From Jatrophihabitans endophyticus (GTDB lineage Bacteria > Actinomycetota > Actinomycetes > Mycobacteriales > Jatrophihabitantaceae): a stretch of DNA of 64,000 nt. A program made the translations under genes and the position numbers. Under the pieces are notes generated by a model. It saw only the letters and a list, made by a program, of their open reading frames with translations, ran no database searches and was not told where the DNA came from. Shown here piece after piece: positions 16,730-25,305 of the stretch (position 1 is its first letter; each line of letters opens with the position of its first letter). The stretch covers positions 868,001-932,000 of the forward strand of contig NZ_FQVU01000001.1 of assembly GCF_900129455.1 (NCBI RefSeq), in the 5' to 3' direction.

Positions 16730-16781
16730 TCCGCTTTTGGCGGCTGAGCGCAGCATGCTGCGCTCAGCCGCCAAAAGCGGA
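16730..16781. terminator. 52-bp perfect palindrome, second copy of the dispersed repeat
   Basis: Perfect self-complementarity about the centre 16755/16756. Bases 16731-16780 are identical to 894-943 of the first copy. It lies between the convergent ybaK gene and AMP-ligase gene, again the position of a bidirectional terminator, five bases before the ligase stop codon. No T tract follows on either strand. Confidence 0.8.
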
Positions 16782-16786
16782 CGTGG

Positions 16787-18520
16787 TCAGGCGAAGTCGT
16801 CCTCGCGGTACTCCCCCGCCGGACGGTCGTCGGCGTGGCCGGCCTCGGCCTCGCGCAGCTGCACCCGGCGGATCTTGCCGCTGATCGTCTTGGGCAGGTC
16901 CGCGAACTCCAGCCGGCGGATGCGTTTGTAGGGCGCGAGGTTCTCGCGGCAGTAGGCGAGGATCTCGCCCGCCAGCTCGCGGCTCGGCTCGCGGCCGTCC
17001 ACCAGCACCACGAACGCCTTCGGGACGGCGAGGCGCACCGGGTCCGGAGCCGGCACGACCGCGGCCTCCGCGACGGCCGGGTGCTCGATGAGCACGCTCT
17101 CCAGCTCGAAGGGGCTGATCCGGTAGTCGCTGGCCTTGAACACGTCGTCGGCCCGTCCGACGTAGGTGATGTACCCGTTCTCGTCGCGGCCGGCGACGTC
17201 ACCGGTGTGGTAGCGACCGCCGGCGAACGCCTCCGCGTTGCGGTCGCGGTCCTCGTCACCGTCGCCGCGGTACCCGACCATGAGGCCCACCGGCCGCGGG
17301 TCGCACTCGACGCAGATCTCCCCCTCGGCGGCCACCTCGTCGCTGGCCGGGTCGACCAGCGTGATCGCGAACCCGGGCATGGGACGCCCCATGGAGCCGA
17401 GCCGGATCGGCTGCCCGGGCGAGTTGCCGATCTGCAGCGACGACTCGGTCTGCCCGAAGCCGTCGCGGATCGTGATGCCGAGACCGCGCTGCACCGCCTC
17501 GATCACCTCGGGGTTCAGCGGCTCGCCGGCCCCGACCAGCTCGCGCAGCGACAAGGTGTCGCGCCACGCCGCGAGGTCCTGCTGCACGAGCATGCGCCAT
17601 ACCGTCGGCGGCGCGCAGAACGTCGTCACCCTCGCGTCCCGCAGCGTGTCGAGCATGGCCCGCGCGTCGAACCGCTCGTAGTTGTAGAGGCAGATGGTCG
17701 CGCCGGCCAGCCAGGGCGCGAAGACGCACGACCAGGCGTGCTTCGCCCATCCCGGGCTCGACACGTTGAGGTGGACGTCGCCGGGCTGCAGCCCGATCCA
17801 GTACATCGTCGACAGGTGCCCGATCGGGTAGCTCACGTGCGTGTGCTCGACCAGCTTGGGCAGCGCGGTCGTCCCCGACGTGAAATAGAGCAGCAGCGGG
17901 TCGTCGGCCCGCGTCGGCTCCTCGTCGCGCACGAACGTCTCGAGGGACGCGTGGCTGTCCTCGTAGCGCACCCAGCCCGGCACCGGCTCGCCCACCGCCA
18001 CCCGCAGGTAGGACCCCGGCACGCCCGCGAAGCCGGCGGTGACGTCCGAGCGCGCGATCACCGCCCCGACGTTGCCGCGCTCGACGCGGTCGCGCAGGTC
18101 GGCCTCGGCGAGCAGCGTCGTGGCGGGGATGATCACCGCGCCGATCTTCATGGCGGCGAGCGTGGTCTCCCACAGCTCGACCTGGTTGCCGAGCAGCACG
18201 AGCACGTGCGTGCCGCGCCGCACCCCGAGCCCGCGCAGCCAGCCGGCGAGCTGGTCCGAACGCGCCGACAGCTCACCGAACGTGTAGGACGCGTCGGTGC
18301 CGTCGGCCTCGATCAGGCGCAGCGCCGCGTGGTGCGGGTGTTCGGCGGCGAGCACGCCGTCGAACCAGTCGAGTGCGAAGTTGAAGTGCTCCGGACGCGG
18401 CCACGCGAAGCCCGCGTACGCGCTGTCGTAGTCGGTGCGGTGCGCGAGCAGGAAGTCGCGCGCGGTGCGGAGCTGCTCCGCGGCCGGGGTTCCTGCGGTG
18501 GTGGCGGCGGGCGTCGTCAT
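16787..18520 (-). CDS. AMP-dependent acyl-CoA synthetase, medium-chain/ACSM-like
   Basis: A 577-aa ANL-superfamily ligase that activates a carboxylic acid as acyl-AMP and transfers it to CoA. The P-loop YFTSGTTALPKLVEHTH is near residue 195. A5-type motif DGFGQTESSL is near 345. The hinge aspartate region YHTGDVAGRDENGYITYVGR is near 435, and the catalytic lysine of the C-domain is in DLPKTISGKIRRVQLRE near 545. The block NVSSPGWAKHAWS is typical of the medium-chain ACSM group. Substrate is not determined. The start is three bases after the hydrolase stop, so SRAP, hydrolase and ligase form one minus-strand operon. Confidence 0.88.
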   Translation of the reverse strand: MTTPAATTAGTPAAEQLRTARDFLLAHRTDYDSAYAGFAWPRPEHFNFALDWFDGVLAAEHPHHAALRLIEADGTDASYTFGELSARSDQLAGWLRGLGVRRGTHVLVLLGNQVELWETTLAAMKIGAVIIPATTLLAEADLRDRVERGNVGAVIARSDVTAGFAGVPGSYLRVAVGEPVPGWVRYEDSHASLETFVRDEEPTRADDPLLLYFTSGTTALPKLVEHTHVSYPIGHLSTMYWIGLQPGDVHLNVSSPGWAKHAWSCVFAPWLAGATICLYNYERFDARAMLDTLRDARVTTFCAPPTVWRMLVQQDLAAWRDTLSLRELVGAGEPLNPEVIEAVQRGLGITIRDGFGQTESSLQIGNSPGQPIRLGSMGRPMPGFAITLVDPASDEVAAEGEICVECDPRPVGLMVGYRGDGDEDRDRNAEAFAGGRYHTGDVAGRDENGYITYVGRADDVFKASDYRISPFELESVLIEHPAVAEAAVVPAPDPVRLAVPKAFVVLVDGREPSRELAGEILAYCRENLAPYKRIRRLEFADLPKTISGKIRRVQLREAEAGHADDRPAGEYREDDFA

Positions 18521-18522
18521 GA

Positions 18523-19137
18523 TCAGACCCTCGCACGCACCACGGGTGAAGTCACGAAGGCCACGACGGCGGCGGCGGTCGTGGCGAGGCCGCGCGCGAG
18601 CGAGTGGTCGGCCCCGGGGACGACGAGGACCTCGCGGTCGGCACCGGCCGGTGGCATGCCGAACGGATCGCGGTCGCCCTGGACGACCAGGGTGGGACAA
18701 CCGGCGGCGTCGAGCTCGGCCAGCCGGGACTTCTCGGGACGGCCGGGCGGATGCAGCGGGAAGGCCAGCGCGACGACGGCGGCGGCACCCGAGGCGGTCG
18801 CGGTGCGGCAGGCGACCCGAGCGCCGTTGGACCGTCCACCGACGACCAGCGGCACCCGCGCGAACCCGCGGCGGCGCCGCAACGCTGCCACGACCGGCAG
18901 CCAGGCCGCGTCCTGCGGGGTCGGCGCGGGCGGGGTGCGACGGCCGGCGACCCGGTAGGGCTGCAGCACGCGCGCGATCGCGATCCCGGCCGCCACCGCG
19001 GCGTCGCGGATGGCGAGCAGGTCGGCGGTGTCGACGCCGCCGCCTGCCCCGTGGGTCAGGACCAGCAGCGCGCCGGCGTTCGGCGGACGGTCGAGCTCGA
19101 CCCGGGCGTCGGCAATGTCGAGGAGCACGCCGGCCAC
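18523..19137 (-). CDS. Alpha/beta hydrolase of the KANL3/Tex30 type
   Basis: A protein of about 204 aa with the alpha/beta-hydrolase core: oxyanion region LVLTHGAGGGVDTADLL near residues 22-38, nucleophile elbow VVGGRSNGARVACR near 99-112 (G-R-S-N-G), acidic residue in LVVQGDRDPFG near 150, and catalytic histidine in VVPGADHSLARG near 175. This compact architecture matches the KAT8-complex subunit/Tex30 family; substrates are unknown. Two GTG starts are close (19137 and 19128), and I chose the longer. It is tightly packed between SRAP and acyl-CoA synthetase genes. Confidence 0.82.
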   Translation of the reverse strand: MAGVLLDIADARVELDRPPNAGALLVLTHGAGGGVDTADLLAIRDAAVAAGIAIARVLQPYRVAGRRTPPAPTPQDAAWLPVVAALRRRRGFARVPLVVGGRSNGARVACRTATASGAAAVVALAFPLHPPGRPEKSRLAELDAAGCPTLVVQGDRDPFGMPPAGADREVLVVPGADHSLARGLATTAAAVVAFVTSPVVRARV

Positions 19138-19151
19138 TATGCCGCGCCCGC

Positions 19152-19907
19152 TCAGAACAGCCGCTGCTCCTCGACCTCCGGCTCGGCCTCGGCCAGCAGC
19201 TCGGGGCCGTTGTTGTCGACCTTGTTGACCAGCGGCGAGACGGGACGCAGCTCGAGGTGCTCGCCGTCGGCCTCGTCCCACGTCCGGAGCAGGTCGGCGG
19301 GGTCGGCGACGGACGGGTCGAGCCAGCGCTCCCACGAGGCCCGCGCGAGCACGAGGGGCATGCGGTCGTGGATGTCGGCGAGGTCGCCGCTGGAGTCCAC
19401 GGTGACGATCGTGCAGGTCGTGACCGTCGGCGCGTCCGTGGCGGCCGGGTCGTGCCAGAACTCGTACAACCCGGCGAACGCGATCGGGTGGCCGTCGGCG
19501 GGCGTCATGTACATCGGCTGCTTGCGCACGCCGTCGGCCGCGTCGACGCGGCGCCACTCGTACCAGCCGTCGGCCGGGACCAGACAGCGACGCGACGCGT
19601 ACGCCTTGCGGAACGCGTTGGTGCGCGCGACGCTCTCGGCCCGCGCGTTGAACATGCGGCCCTGCGTCTTGCGGTCCCGCGACCAGGACGGGATCAGCCC
19701 CCACGACACGACCCGAAGCTGCCGCGTCGCCTCCTTCGCCGCGTTGCCCTCCGCGTCACGCAGTGGACGGTTGACGACGACGCGCACCGGCTTGGTGGGC
19801 GCGATGTTGAAGTCGCCCTCGGGCCAGAGCCCGTCGGTCGCGTCCACCGCGTCGAACTCGTCGGTCAGGTCGTCGTCGGATCGCACCGACACGTAGCGCC
19901 CGCACAT
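19152..19907 (-). CDS. SRAP-domain (YedK/HMCES-type) abasic-site DNA-protein crosslinking protein
   Basis: A 251-aa SRAP protein. The self-exposed catalytic Cys2 is in MCGRYVS. The active-site asparagine lies in MFNARAESVART near residues 88-99, the glutamate in GWYEWRR near 117, and the histidine in DIHDRMPLVL near 170. The family crosslinks covalently to abasic sites in single-stranded DNA and shields them during replication. Length is within the family range (220-260). It is the first gene of the operon with the hydrolase and the ligase. Position upstream of aroA/rsgA matches mycobacteria (Rv3226c as I recall). Confidence 0.93.
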   Translation of the reverse strand: MCGRYVSVRSDDDLTDEFDAVDATDGLWPEGDFNIAPTKPVRVVVNRPLRDAEGNAAKEATRQLRVVSWGLIPSWSRDRKTQGRMFNARAESVARTNAFRKAYASRRCLVPADGWYEWRRVDAADGVRKQPMYMTPADGHPIAFAGLYEFWHDPAATDAPTVTTCTIVTVDSSGDLADIHDRMPLVLARASWERWLDPSVADPADLLRTWDEADGEHLELRPVSPLVNKVDNNGPELLAEAEPEVEEQRLF

Positions 19908-20132
19908 GCGTCCAGTATCCGTGCCGGCGACGACAACGGCCGGCCGCGTGTCGACCGTCGTCGCGGATCGGCGGCGCGTGGCGCGGCTTTCACCGGCTCG
20001 ACGAGCGCCGTGAACTGATTGGCCACCTGCACGTGGAGACGCGCTCGGAGTTTCACTCCGTTCACGAGCATTTGTCCGTTTCGCCGGGCGTCGCCACCTC
20101 GGCCGTCGTCCCGGTCGGGCGTCCTGGGACGC

Positions 20133-21791
20133 ATGGCCAACCCCGCCCGTCCCCGCGCCGTCGCCGTCCTCGTCACCGTGGTGACGACCGTCGCGATCGC
20201 CGCCCTCGCCGTACTCGCCCCGCCCGCGACACCGCGGCAGCGCGTCGCACTGAACACCGCAGACACCGCAGACACCGCAGCCACCGCAGCCGGCACCGCA
20301 GCCGCTCGCGCTCCCCGCATCGCCGACCCCATGACGTTCCAGGACTCCTTCGACAACGGCCGACTGGACGGGTGGCGCGTCACCGACGAGACGACACGGC
20401 ACGGCCCGTCACGCTGGACCGCCCGCGGCGGCGCGGCGCGACAGCGCAGCAACGTCTACGCGGGCGCGACCGACGGCCTCGCGCACCCCGGGACGATGCT
20501 CCTCTCGGGCAACGGCGCGTGGCGCGACTACGACCTCGCCGTCACCGCGACGTCGCGCGACGACGACGCGTTCGGCCTCGTGTTCCGCTACGTGGACCGC
20601 AACAACTTCTACCGGTTCTCGCTCGACCGCGAGCGCCACGTCCGGCGGCTGGTCGCCAAGGTGCGGGGCAGGTACCGGCTGCTGGCCGAGGCTCCGGGGG
20701 GCTACCGCGCGGGGACGGGTTACCGGTTGCGGGTGCGGGCGGTCGGCGCGGACCTGCGCGCCTTCGTCAACGGCCGGCAGGTGCTGCACGCGGTCGACGC
20801 GTCGGTCGGCCGCGGCCGCTTCGGCCTCTACACGTGGAGCAACCCCACCAGCTTCGACGCGTTCCACGCGGCGGTGCGGACCGAGAAGTACGTGACGATC
20901 GCGCTGTTGCCCGACACCCAGCACGAGAGTCAGTCCGCACCCGGGATGTTCGCCGCGCAGACCACGTGGCTCGCCCGGTGCCGGGCGCAGCGCAACATCG
21001 TCGCCGTGCTGCACGAGGGCGACGTCGTGGACGAGTTGCAGGACCGCCGCCAGTGGCGCAACGCGCGCTCGGCCCTGCTGCGCCTGGCCGGCAAGGTCCC
21101 GCTCACCGTTGCCGCGGGCAACCACGACATCCTGCGCAGCGGGGCGAAGCGGCCGGTGCGCGCCGAGCCCGCGGCCTTCGACCGGCTCGTGTCGTCGCTG
21201 CCCGGCTACCGGGTGGACGGCCGGTACCGGCGCCACTCGTCCCAGAACACCTATCAGCTCCTGGACGCCGGCGGCCTGCGTCTCGTGGTCCTGAACCTGA
21301 CCTACGGCCCGTCGAACGCGCAGCTGCGCTGGGCCGGCCGGGTGGCCCATCGCTATCGCGACCGGGAGGTGGTGCTGCTGACGCACGACTACCTCGGTCA
21401 GGACGGTCGGCGGCGCGGGCGTCCCGGCGACCGGCACCTGCCCTCGTCGTCCTCGCCGGCGCGCAACGACGGCACCGCCGTCTGGTCGAAGTTCGTGCGT
21501 CGTCACGCGAACGTCCGCTTCACCTTCAACGTGCACGTCATCACGCCGACCCATCGTGGCGGTCACTACTCGGTGGGACGGCGGGTCAGCCGCGACGCCG
21601 CCGGGCGCCGGGTCTATCAGGTGCTGACCAACTTCCAGAGCATGAGACGCGGCGCGGGCTACCTGCGGCTCGTACGCCTCTACCCGGCTACGAACCGGGT
21701 CGAGGTCGAGACGTACTCGCCCTACCTGCACCGCTCGCTTACCGGCCGCGACAACCGCTTTGCCTTCACCGGGGTGGACCTGCGCCACTGA
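20133..21791 (+). CDS. Secreted two-domain protein: LamG-like lectin fold plus metallophosphoesterase
   Basis: A 552-aa exported protein. A signal peptide covers about residues 1-32, followed by a Thr/Ala-rich linker with a short repeat (NTADTADTAATAAGTAAA). Residues 65-250 resemble the concanavalin-like/3-keto-glycoside hydrolase fold (FGLVFRYVDRNNFYRFSLDR). Residues 255-550 are a calcineurin-type phosphoesterase: ALLPDTQHES, LHEGDVVDELQD, VAAGNHDI, LLTHDYLGQD. The metal ligands D, H, D, N and H are all present, though the final GHxH site is changed (FNVHVITPTHRGG). Start ATG 20133 gives the signal sequence. The substrate is unknown, likely an extracellular phosphate ester. Confidence 0.85.
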   Translation: MANPARPRAVAVLVTVVTTVAIAALAVLAPPATPRQRVALNTADTADTAATAAGTAAARAPRIADPMTFQDSFDNGRLDGWRVTDETTRHGPSRWTARGGAARQRSNVYAGATDGLAHPGTMLLSGNGAWRDYDLAVTATSRDDDAFGLVFRYVDRNNFYRFSLDRERHVRRLVAKVRGRYRLLAEAPGGYRAGTGYRLRVRAVGADLRAFVNGRQVLHAVDASVGRGRFGLYTWSNPTSFDAFHAAVRTEKYVTIALLPDTQHESQSAPGMFAAQTTWLARCRAQRNIVAVLHEGDVVDELQDRRQWRNARSALLRLAGKVPLTVAAGNHDILRSGAKRPVRAEPAAFDRLVSSLPGYRVDGRYRRHSSQNTYQLLDAGGLRLVVLNLTYGPSNAQLRWAGRVAHRYRDREVVLLTHDYLGQDGRRRGRPGDRHLPSSSSPARNDGTAVWSKFVRRHANVRFTFNVHVITPTHRGGHYSVGRRVSRDAAGRRVYQVLTNFQSMRRGAGYLRLVRLYPATNRVEVETYSPYLHRSLTGRDNRFAFTGVDLRH

Positions 21792-21845
21792 GCGAGGCAC
21801 GCGACCAGGGAGCGGGCGTGTCTCGCCCTGCGGCAGACTGGGCTC

Positions 21846-23120
21846 ATGCATCCCGCGCAGCCCTGGCCGGCGCCGACGGCGGACAGCGCCGTGCACGGCA
21901 CCGTCGCGCTGCCCGGTTCCAAGTCGTTGACCAACCGGCTGCTCGTGCTGGCCGCCGTCGCCGAGTCGCCGACGCGGCTCGTCGCCCCGCTCCGCGCGCG
22001 GGACACGCTGCTGATGGCGGGCGCGCTGCGATCGCTCGGCGCCGAGGTGAGCGACGACGGTGCGGACTGGGTGGTCACCCCCGGTGCGCTGCGCGGCGGG
22101 GACGTCGACACCGGCCTCGCGGGCACGGTCATGCGCTTCGTGCCGCCGGTGGCCGGCCTCGCCGCCGGCGACGTCGCCTTCGACGGCGACGCGTACGCGC
22201 GCGAACGGCCGATGGCCACACTGCTCGACGGCCTGCGGCAGGCCGGCATCGAGGTGAACGACGCCGGGCGCGGGCGGCTGCCGTTCGTGGTGCGCGGGAC
22301 GGGCTCGGTCCCCGGCGGGACCGTGCGCGTGGACGCCTCGGCGTCGTCGCAGTTCGTGTCGGGTCTGTTGCTGGCCGCCCCCCGCTACGACAAGGGCATC
22401 GAGCTCGAGCACTCCGGCGACGGGCCGGTGCCGTCACAGCCGCACGTCGAGATGACGGTGCAGGTCCTGCGCGCGGCGGGCGTCGAGGTCGAGACCCCGG
22501 CACCCGGCCGCTGGACCGTCGTCCCCGGCCCCGTCGCCGGCGGTGATCGCCCGGTCGAACCGGATCTCTCCAACGCCGCCCCGTTCCTCGCGGCCGCGCT
22601 CGTCACCGGTGGCAGCGTCACCGTGCCCGGCTGGCCCACCAGCACCACGCAGGCCGGGGACGCGTTGCGCGCCCTGCTCGCCGCCATGGGCGCCGACGTC
22701 GCGTCGACCGACGCCGGCCTGGTCGTGCGCGGCACCGGGTCGGTGGCCGGGTTCGACGTCGATCTGCACGACGTCGGCGAGCTCACCCCGACCCTGGCGG
22801 CACTCGCCGCCCTCGCCGACTCGCCGTCGACGCTGCGCGGAATCGCGCACCTGCGCGGGCACGAGACCGACCGCATCGCCGCGCTGGCCGCCGAGCTGAC
22901 CGCGCTGGGCGGTGACGTCACCGAGGAGCCGGACGGCCTGACGATCCGCCCGCGGCCGCTGCGGGGTGGCACGTGGCATGCGTACGCCGACCACCGCATG
23001 GCCACCGCCGGCGCCGTCGTCGGTCTGCGGGTGCCGGGCATCGAGGTGGACGACATCGCGTGCACGTCGAAGACGCTGCCGGACTTCCCCGGCATGTGGT
23101 CGACCCTGCTCGGCGGCTGA
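21846..23120 (+). CDS. aroA: 3-phosphoshikimate 1-carboxyvinyltransferase (EPSP synthase)
   Basis: A 424-aa enzyme of the shikimate pathway, joining PEP to shikimate-3-phosphate. Substrate motif [16 protein letters not shown] is near residue 23, [18 protein letters not shown] near 88-105, [14 protein letters not shown] near 163-176, and [15 protein letters not shown] near 383-397, which holds the C-terminal catalytic arginine. The family's GNAGTxxR loop here reads GLAGTVMR, a class difference seen in actinobacteria. ATG 21846 fits the family. rsgA follows seven bases later, so the two are probably co-transcribed. Confidence 0.96.
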   Translation: MHPAQPWPAPTADSAVHGTVALPGSKSLTNRLLVLAAVAESPTRLVAPLRARDTLLMAGALRSLGAEVSDDGADWVVTPGALRGGDVDTGLAGTVMRFVPPVAGLAAGDVAFDGDAYARERPMATLLDGLRQAGIEVNDAGRGRLPFVVRGTGSVPGGTVRVDASASSQFVSGLLLAAPRYDKGIELEHSGDGPVPSQPHVEMTVQVLRAAGVEVETPAPGRWTVVPGPVAGGDRPVEPDLSNAAPFLAAALVTGGSVTVPGWPTSTTQAGDALRALLAAMGADVASTDAGLVVRGTGSVAGFDVDLHDVGELTPTLAALAALADSPSTLRGIAHLRGHETDRIAALAAELTALGGDVTEEPDGLTIRPRPLRGGTWHAYADHRMATAGAVVGLRVPGIEVDDIACTSKTLPDFPGMWSTLLGG

Positions 23121-23127
23121 GGGGACC

Positions 23128-24111
23128 ATGGCCCGACGGGACACCCACCGGATGGACGAGGACGACGTCCGTTCGCGGGCCAATCCGCGCGGCACCCGCC
23201 CCCGTTCCAAGCACCGCCCGTCGCACGAGGACGCCGCGACCGGCACGGTGTTCGCCGTCGACCGCGGCCGGTACGGCGTCCGGATCGACGAGGGTGCTCT
23301 CGTCACCGCCATGCGCGCCCGGGAGCTCGGCCGCGCCGCGATGGTCGTCGGCGACCGCGTCGGCGTGGTCGGCGACCTCACCGGTGCCCCCGACACGCTC
23401 GCCCGCATCGTCCGGCTCGACGAGCGGGACACCGTGCTGCGCCGCACCGCCGACGACAACGACCCGCACGAACGCGTCATCGTCGCCAACGCCGACCAGC
23501 TCGTCGTGGTGACGGCCCTCGCCGACCCGACGCCCTCGTTCGGTCTCGTCGACCGCTGTCTCATCGCCGCGCTCACCGAAGGCATCGAGCCGGTGCTGTG
23601 CCTGACCAAGTCCGACCTCGCGTCCCCCGACGAGGTCGTCGAGCACTATGCCGCCCTCGACGTCCCGGCCGTGGTGACGCGGCGGGACGAGGCGCCCGAC
23701 GAGCTCCGCGCGCTGCTCGTGGGTCACGAGTCGGTGTTCGTCGGGCACTCCGGCGTCGGCAAGTCGACGCTGATCAACGCGCTCGTGCCGACCGCCGAGC
23801 GCGCCACCGGGTCGGTCAGCGCCGTCGGCAAGGGCCGGCACACGTCCTCGTCCGCGGTCGCGCTGGCGCTGCCCGCGGGCGACGGGTGGGTGATCGACAC
23901 CCCCGGCGTCCGGTCGTTCGGGCTCGCCCACGTCACCGCCGACGACCTGCTGTGGGCGTTCCCCGACCTCGAGGACGGCGCCACCCAGTGCCTGCCCGGG
24001 TGCGAGCACCTCTCGGGTGCCACCGGCTGCCACCTCGACGCATGGGTGGCCGAGGGTCACTCGACGCCGGCTCGGCTGGCCGCCTTCCGGCGACTGCAGG
24101 TCAGCCGCTAG
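23128..24111 (+). CDS. rsgA: Ribosome small-subunit maturation GTPase RsgA
   Basis: A 327-aa circularly permuted GTPase that releases assembly factors from the 30S subunit. An N-terminal OB fold (about residues 30-100) precedes G4 LCLTKSDL, G1 GHSGVGKSTLINAL near 206-219, G2 GKGRHTSS, and G3 IDTPGVRSFG. The zinc knuckle is CLPGCEHLSGATGC near 290-303. The start ATG 23128 has GAGGGG upstream. Its TAG stop lies in the CTAG of the IS481 target site; the sequence beyond the insertion restores the same stop, so the insertion left the protein unchanged. Confidence 0.96.
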   Translation: MARRDTHRMDEDDVRSRANPRGTRPRSKHRPSHEDAATGTVFAVDRGRYGVRIDEGALVTAMRARELGRAAMVVGDRVGVVGDLTGAPDTLARIVRLDERDTVLRRTADDNDPHERVIVANADQLVVVTALADPTPSFGLVDRCLIAALTEGIEPVLCLTKSDLASPDEVVEHYAALDVPAVVTRRDEAPDELRALLVGHESVFVGHSGVGKSTLINALVPTAERATGSVSAVGKGRHTSSSAVALALPAGDGWVIDTPGVRSFGLAHVTADDLLWAFPDLEDGATQCLPGCEHLSGATGCHLDAWVAEGHSTPARLAAFRRLQVSR

Positions 24112-25083
24112 CTGTAATGCCCAGCAGCGTTGTCGACGCGGCTGATGGGCGGTTGTCCGCCGAGCGCGGTGTGTGAGCGGTGATGGTTGTAGGTGTGTAG
24201 CCAGGTTGGCAAGACCGCGGCTCGGTCGGCGCTGCTGGTGAAGGCTTGGGCGTAGGCCCATTCGTCGAGCAGGGTGCGGTTGAAGCGTTCTGCTTTGCCG
24301 TTGGTCTGGGGCCGGTAGCGGCGGGTGAATACCGCGCTGGCGTGCAGGGTGTCCAGCGCGTCGTGCCAGGCGCGGCCGCGGCGGTAGGCCAGGGCGTTGT
24401 CGGTCATGACCCGTTCGATGCGTGGGATGCCGTGGGCGGCGAAGTGGTCGGCGGCGCGGAGCAGGAACCTGGCGCAGGTGCCGGTGGTCTCGTCGGGGTG
24501 GATTTCGGCGTAGGCCAGTCGGGTGTGGTCGTCGATGGCGCAGTGGACGTAGTCATAGCCAACGCGTGGCGCGTTGCGATGTGCTCGATGGGCTTCGCTG
24601 TCGCGTCCGAGCGCTCGCCAGCCGCCACCGTCACGCAGGCGGCCGAGCTTCTTGACGTCGACGTGGATCAGCTCGCCGGGCCGCTCACGTTCATAGCGCC
24701 GGACCAGGGTGCCGGTGGGGCGGTCGATCCACGCCAGCCGGTGCATCCCGTGGCGGGTCAGCACGGCATGCACCGTTGAGGCGGGAACGTCCACCAGCGG
24801 CGCGATCCGGGCCGGACCGAGCTTGCGGGTCCGGCGCAGCTCGAGGATGCGGGCCTCGATCTCGGGCGGTGTCTTGCGTGGTAACCGGTGGGCTGTGGAG
24901 GATCTGTCGGCCAGTCCGGCTAGCCCTTCTTCACGCCAGCGGCGCAGCCACTTGTGGCCGGTCGCGCGTGAGCAGTTCAGCTCGGCAGCGACGTGCGCGA
25001 CCGGCCGGCCGGCCGTCCTCAACGACACGGCGCACCAGCTCGACGCGGGCATGGATCGTCAGACGGGCATTAGCGTGTGACAC
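24108..25083 (-). pseudogene. IS481-family transposase, frameshifted by a 4-bp tandem expansion
   Basis: Read from GTG 25083 the product begins VSHANARLTIHARVEL, the usual family N-terminus with its helix-turn-helix. It then leaves frame at 25001-25014, where CCGG is present three times. With two copies the reading continues GRPVAHVAAELNCSRATGHK and runs intact to TAG at 24108-24110. The DDE residues are visible: D in LIHVDVKKLG, D in RVMTDNALAY, E in NGKAERFNRTLLDEW. So catalysis would be intact if frame were restored. As it stands no full-length protein is made, unless a short form starting downstream is used. Confidence 0.88.
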
Positions 25084-25189
25084 CGGAACCTCCGTGCGAT
25101 GGGGTGAAGTCCTAGACAGCTCCACACCTCGCACGGAGGTTCTCTGCGATCAACCAGCCACGCCGTCAACAACGGTCGTGGGCATTACA
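24113..25189 (-). mobile_element. IS481-family insertion sequence, 1077 bp
   Basis: The ends are 11-bp perfect inverted repeats, TGTAATGCCCA at 24113-24123 and its complement at 25179-25189, beginning TGT as in the family. They are flanked by 6-bp direct repeats GCTAGC at 24107-24112 and 25190-25195, matching the NCTAGN target known for Bordetella IS481. The single transposase runs on the minus strand and is frameshifted. The transposase stop TAG lies in the left target duplication, outside the element. Insertion is immediately behind rsgA and does not alter it. Confidence 0.93.
25087..25141. repeat. Inverted repeat between transposase start and IS right end
   Basis: AACCTCCGTGCGA at 25087-25099 is perfectly complementary to TCGCACGGAGGTT at 25129-25141, with a 29-nt loop. 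It covers the leader just upstream of the transposase GTG at 25083. In a transcript entering from outside it could fold over the ribosome-binding region, as in other insertion sequences that protect themselves from read-through expression; that role is inferred. Confidence 0.65.
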
Positions 25190-25195
25190 GCTAGC

Positions 25196-25212
25196 TGGGC
25201 ACTACAACTAGC
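25196..25212. repeat. Second IS-end-like sequence next to the IS481 right end
   Basis: TGGGCACTACAACTAGC at 25196-25212 differs at two positions from TGGGCATTACAGCTAGC at 25179-25195, the IS right end plus target duplication. It directly follows it in tandem. It again ends in an NCTAGN site (ACTAGC). It may be the remnant end of an earlier related insertion, or the element's previous outer end. Confidence 0.6.
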
Positions 25213-25305
25213 CCGCACCCGCGGCGCCCGCCTCACCGGAGCTTTAAGAGTTCCCGAAGGGCGGGCCGGGAGTCTTCCGGCGTCAGCATCGACCTGGGAG
25301 AGACC

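Noticed and set aside
20039-20100. Short hairpin CGGAG-N5-CTCCG and GTGAAC/GTTCAC pair before the phosphoesterase gene
   Set aside because: Five- and six-base arms are expected by chance in such GC-rich sequence.
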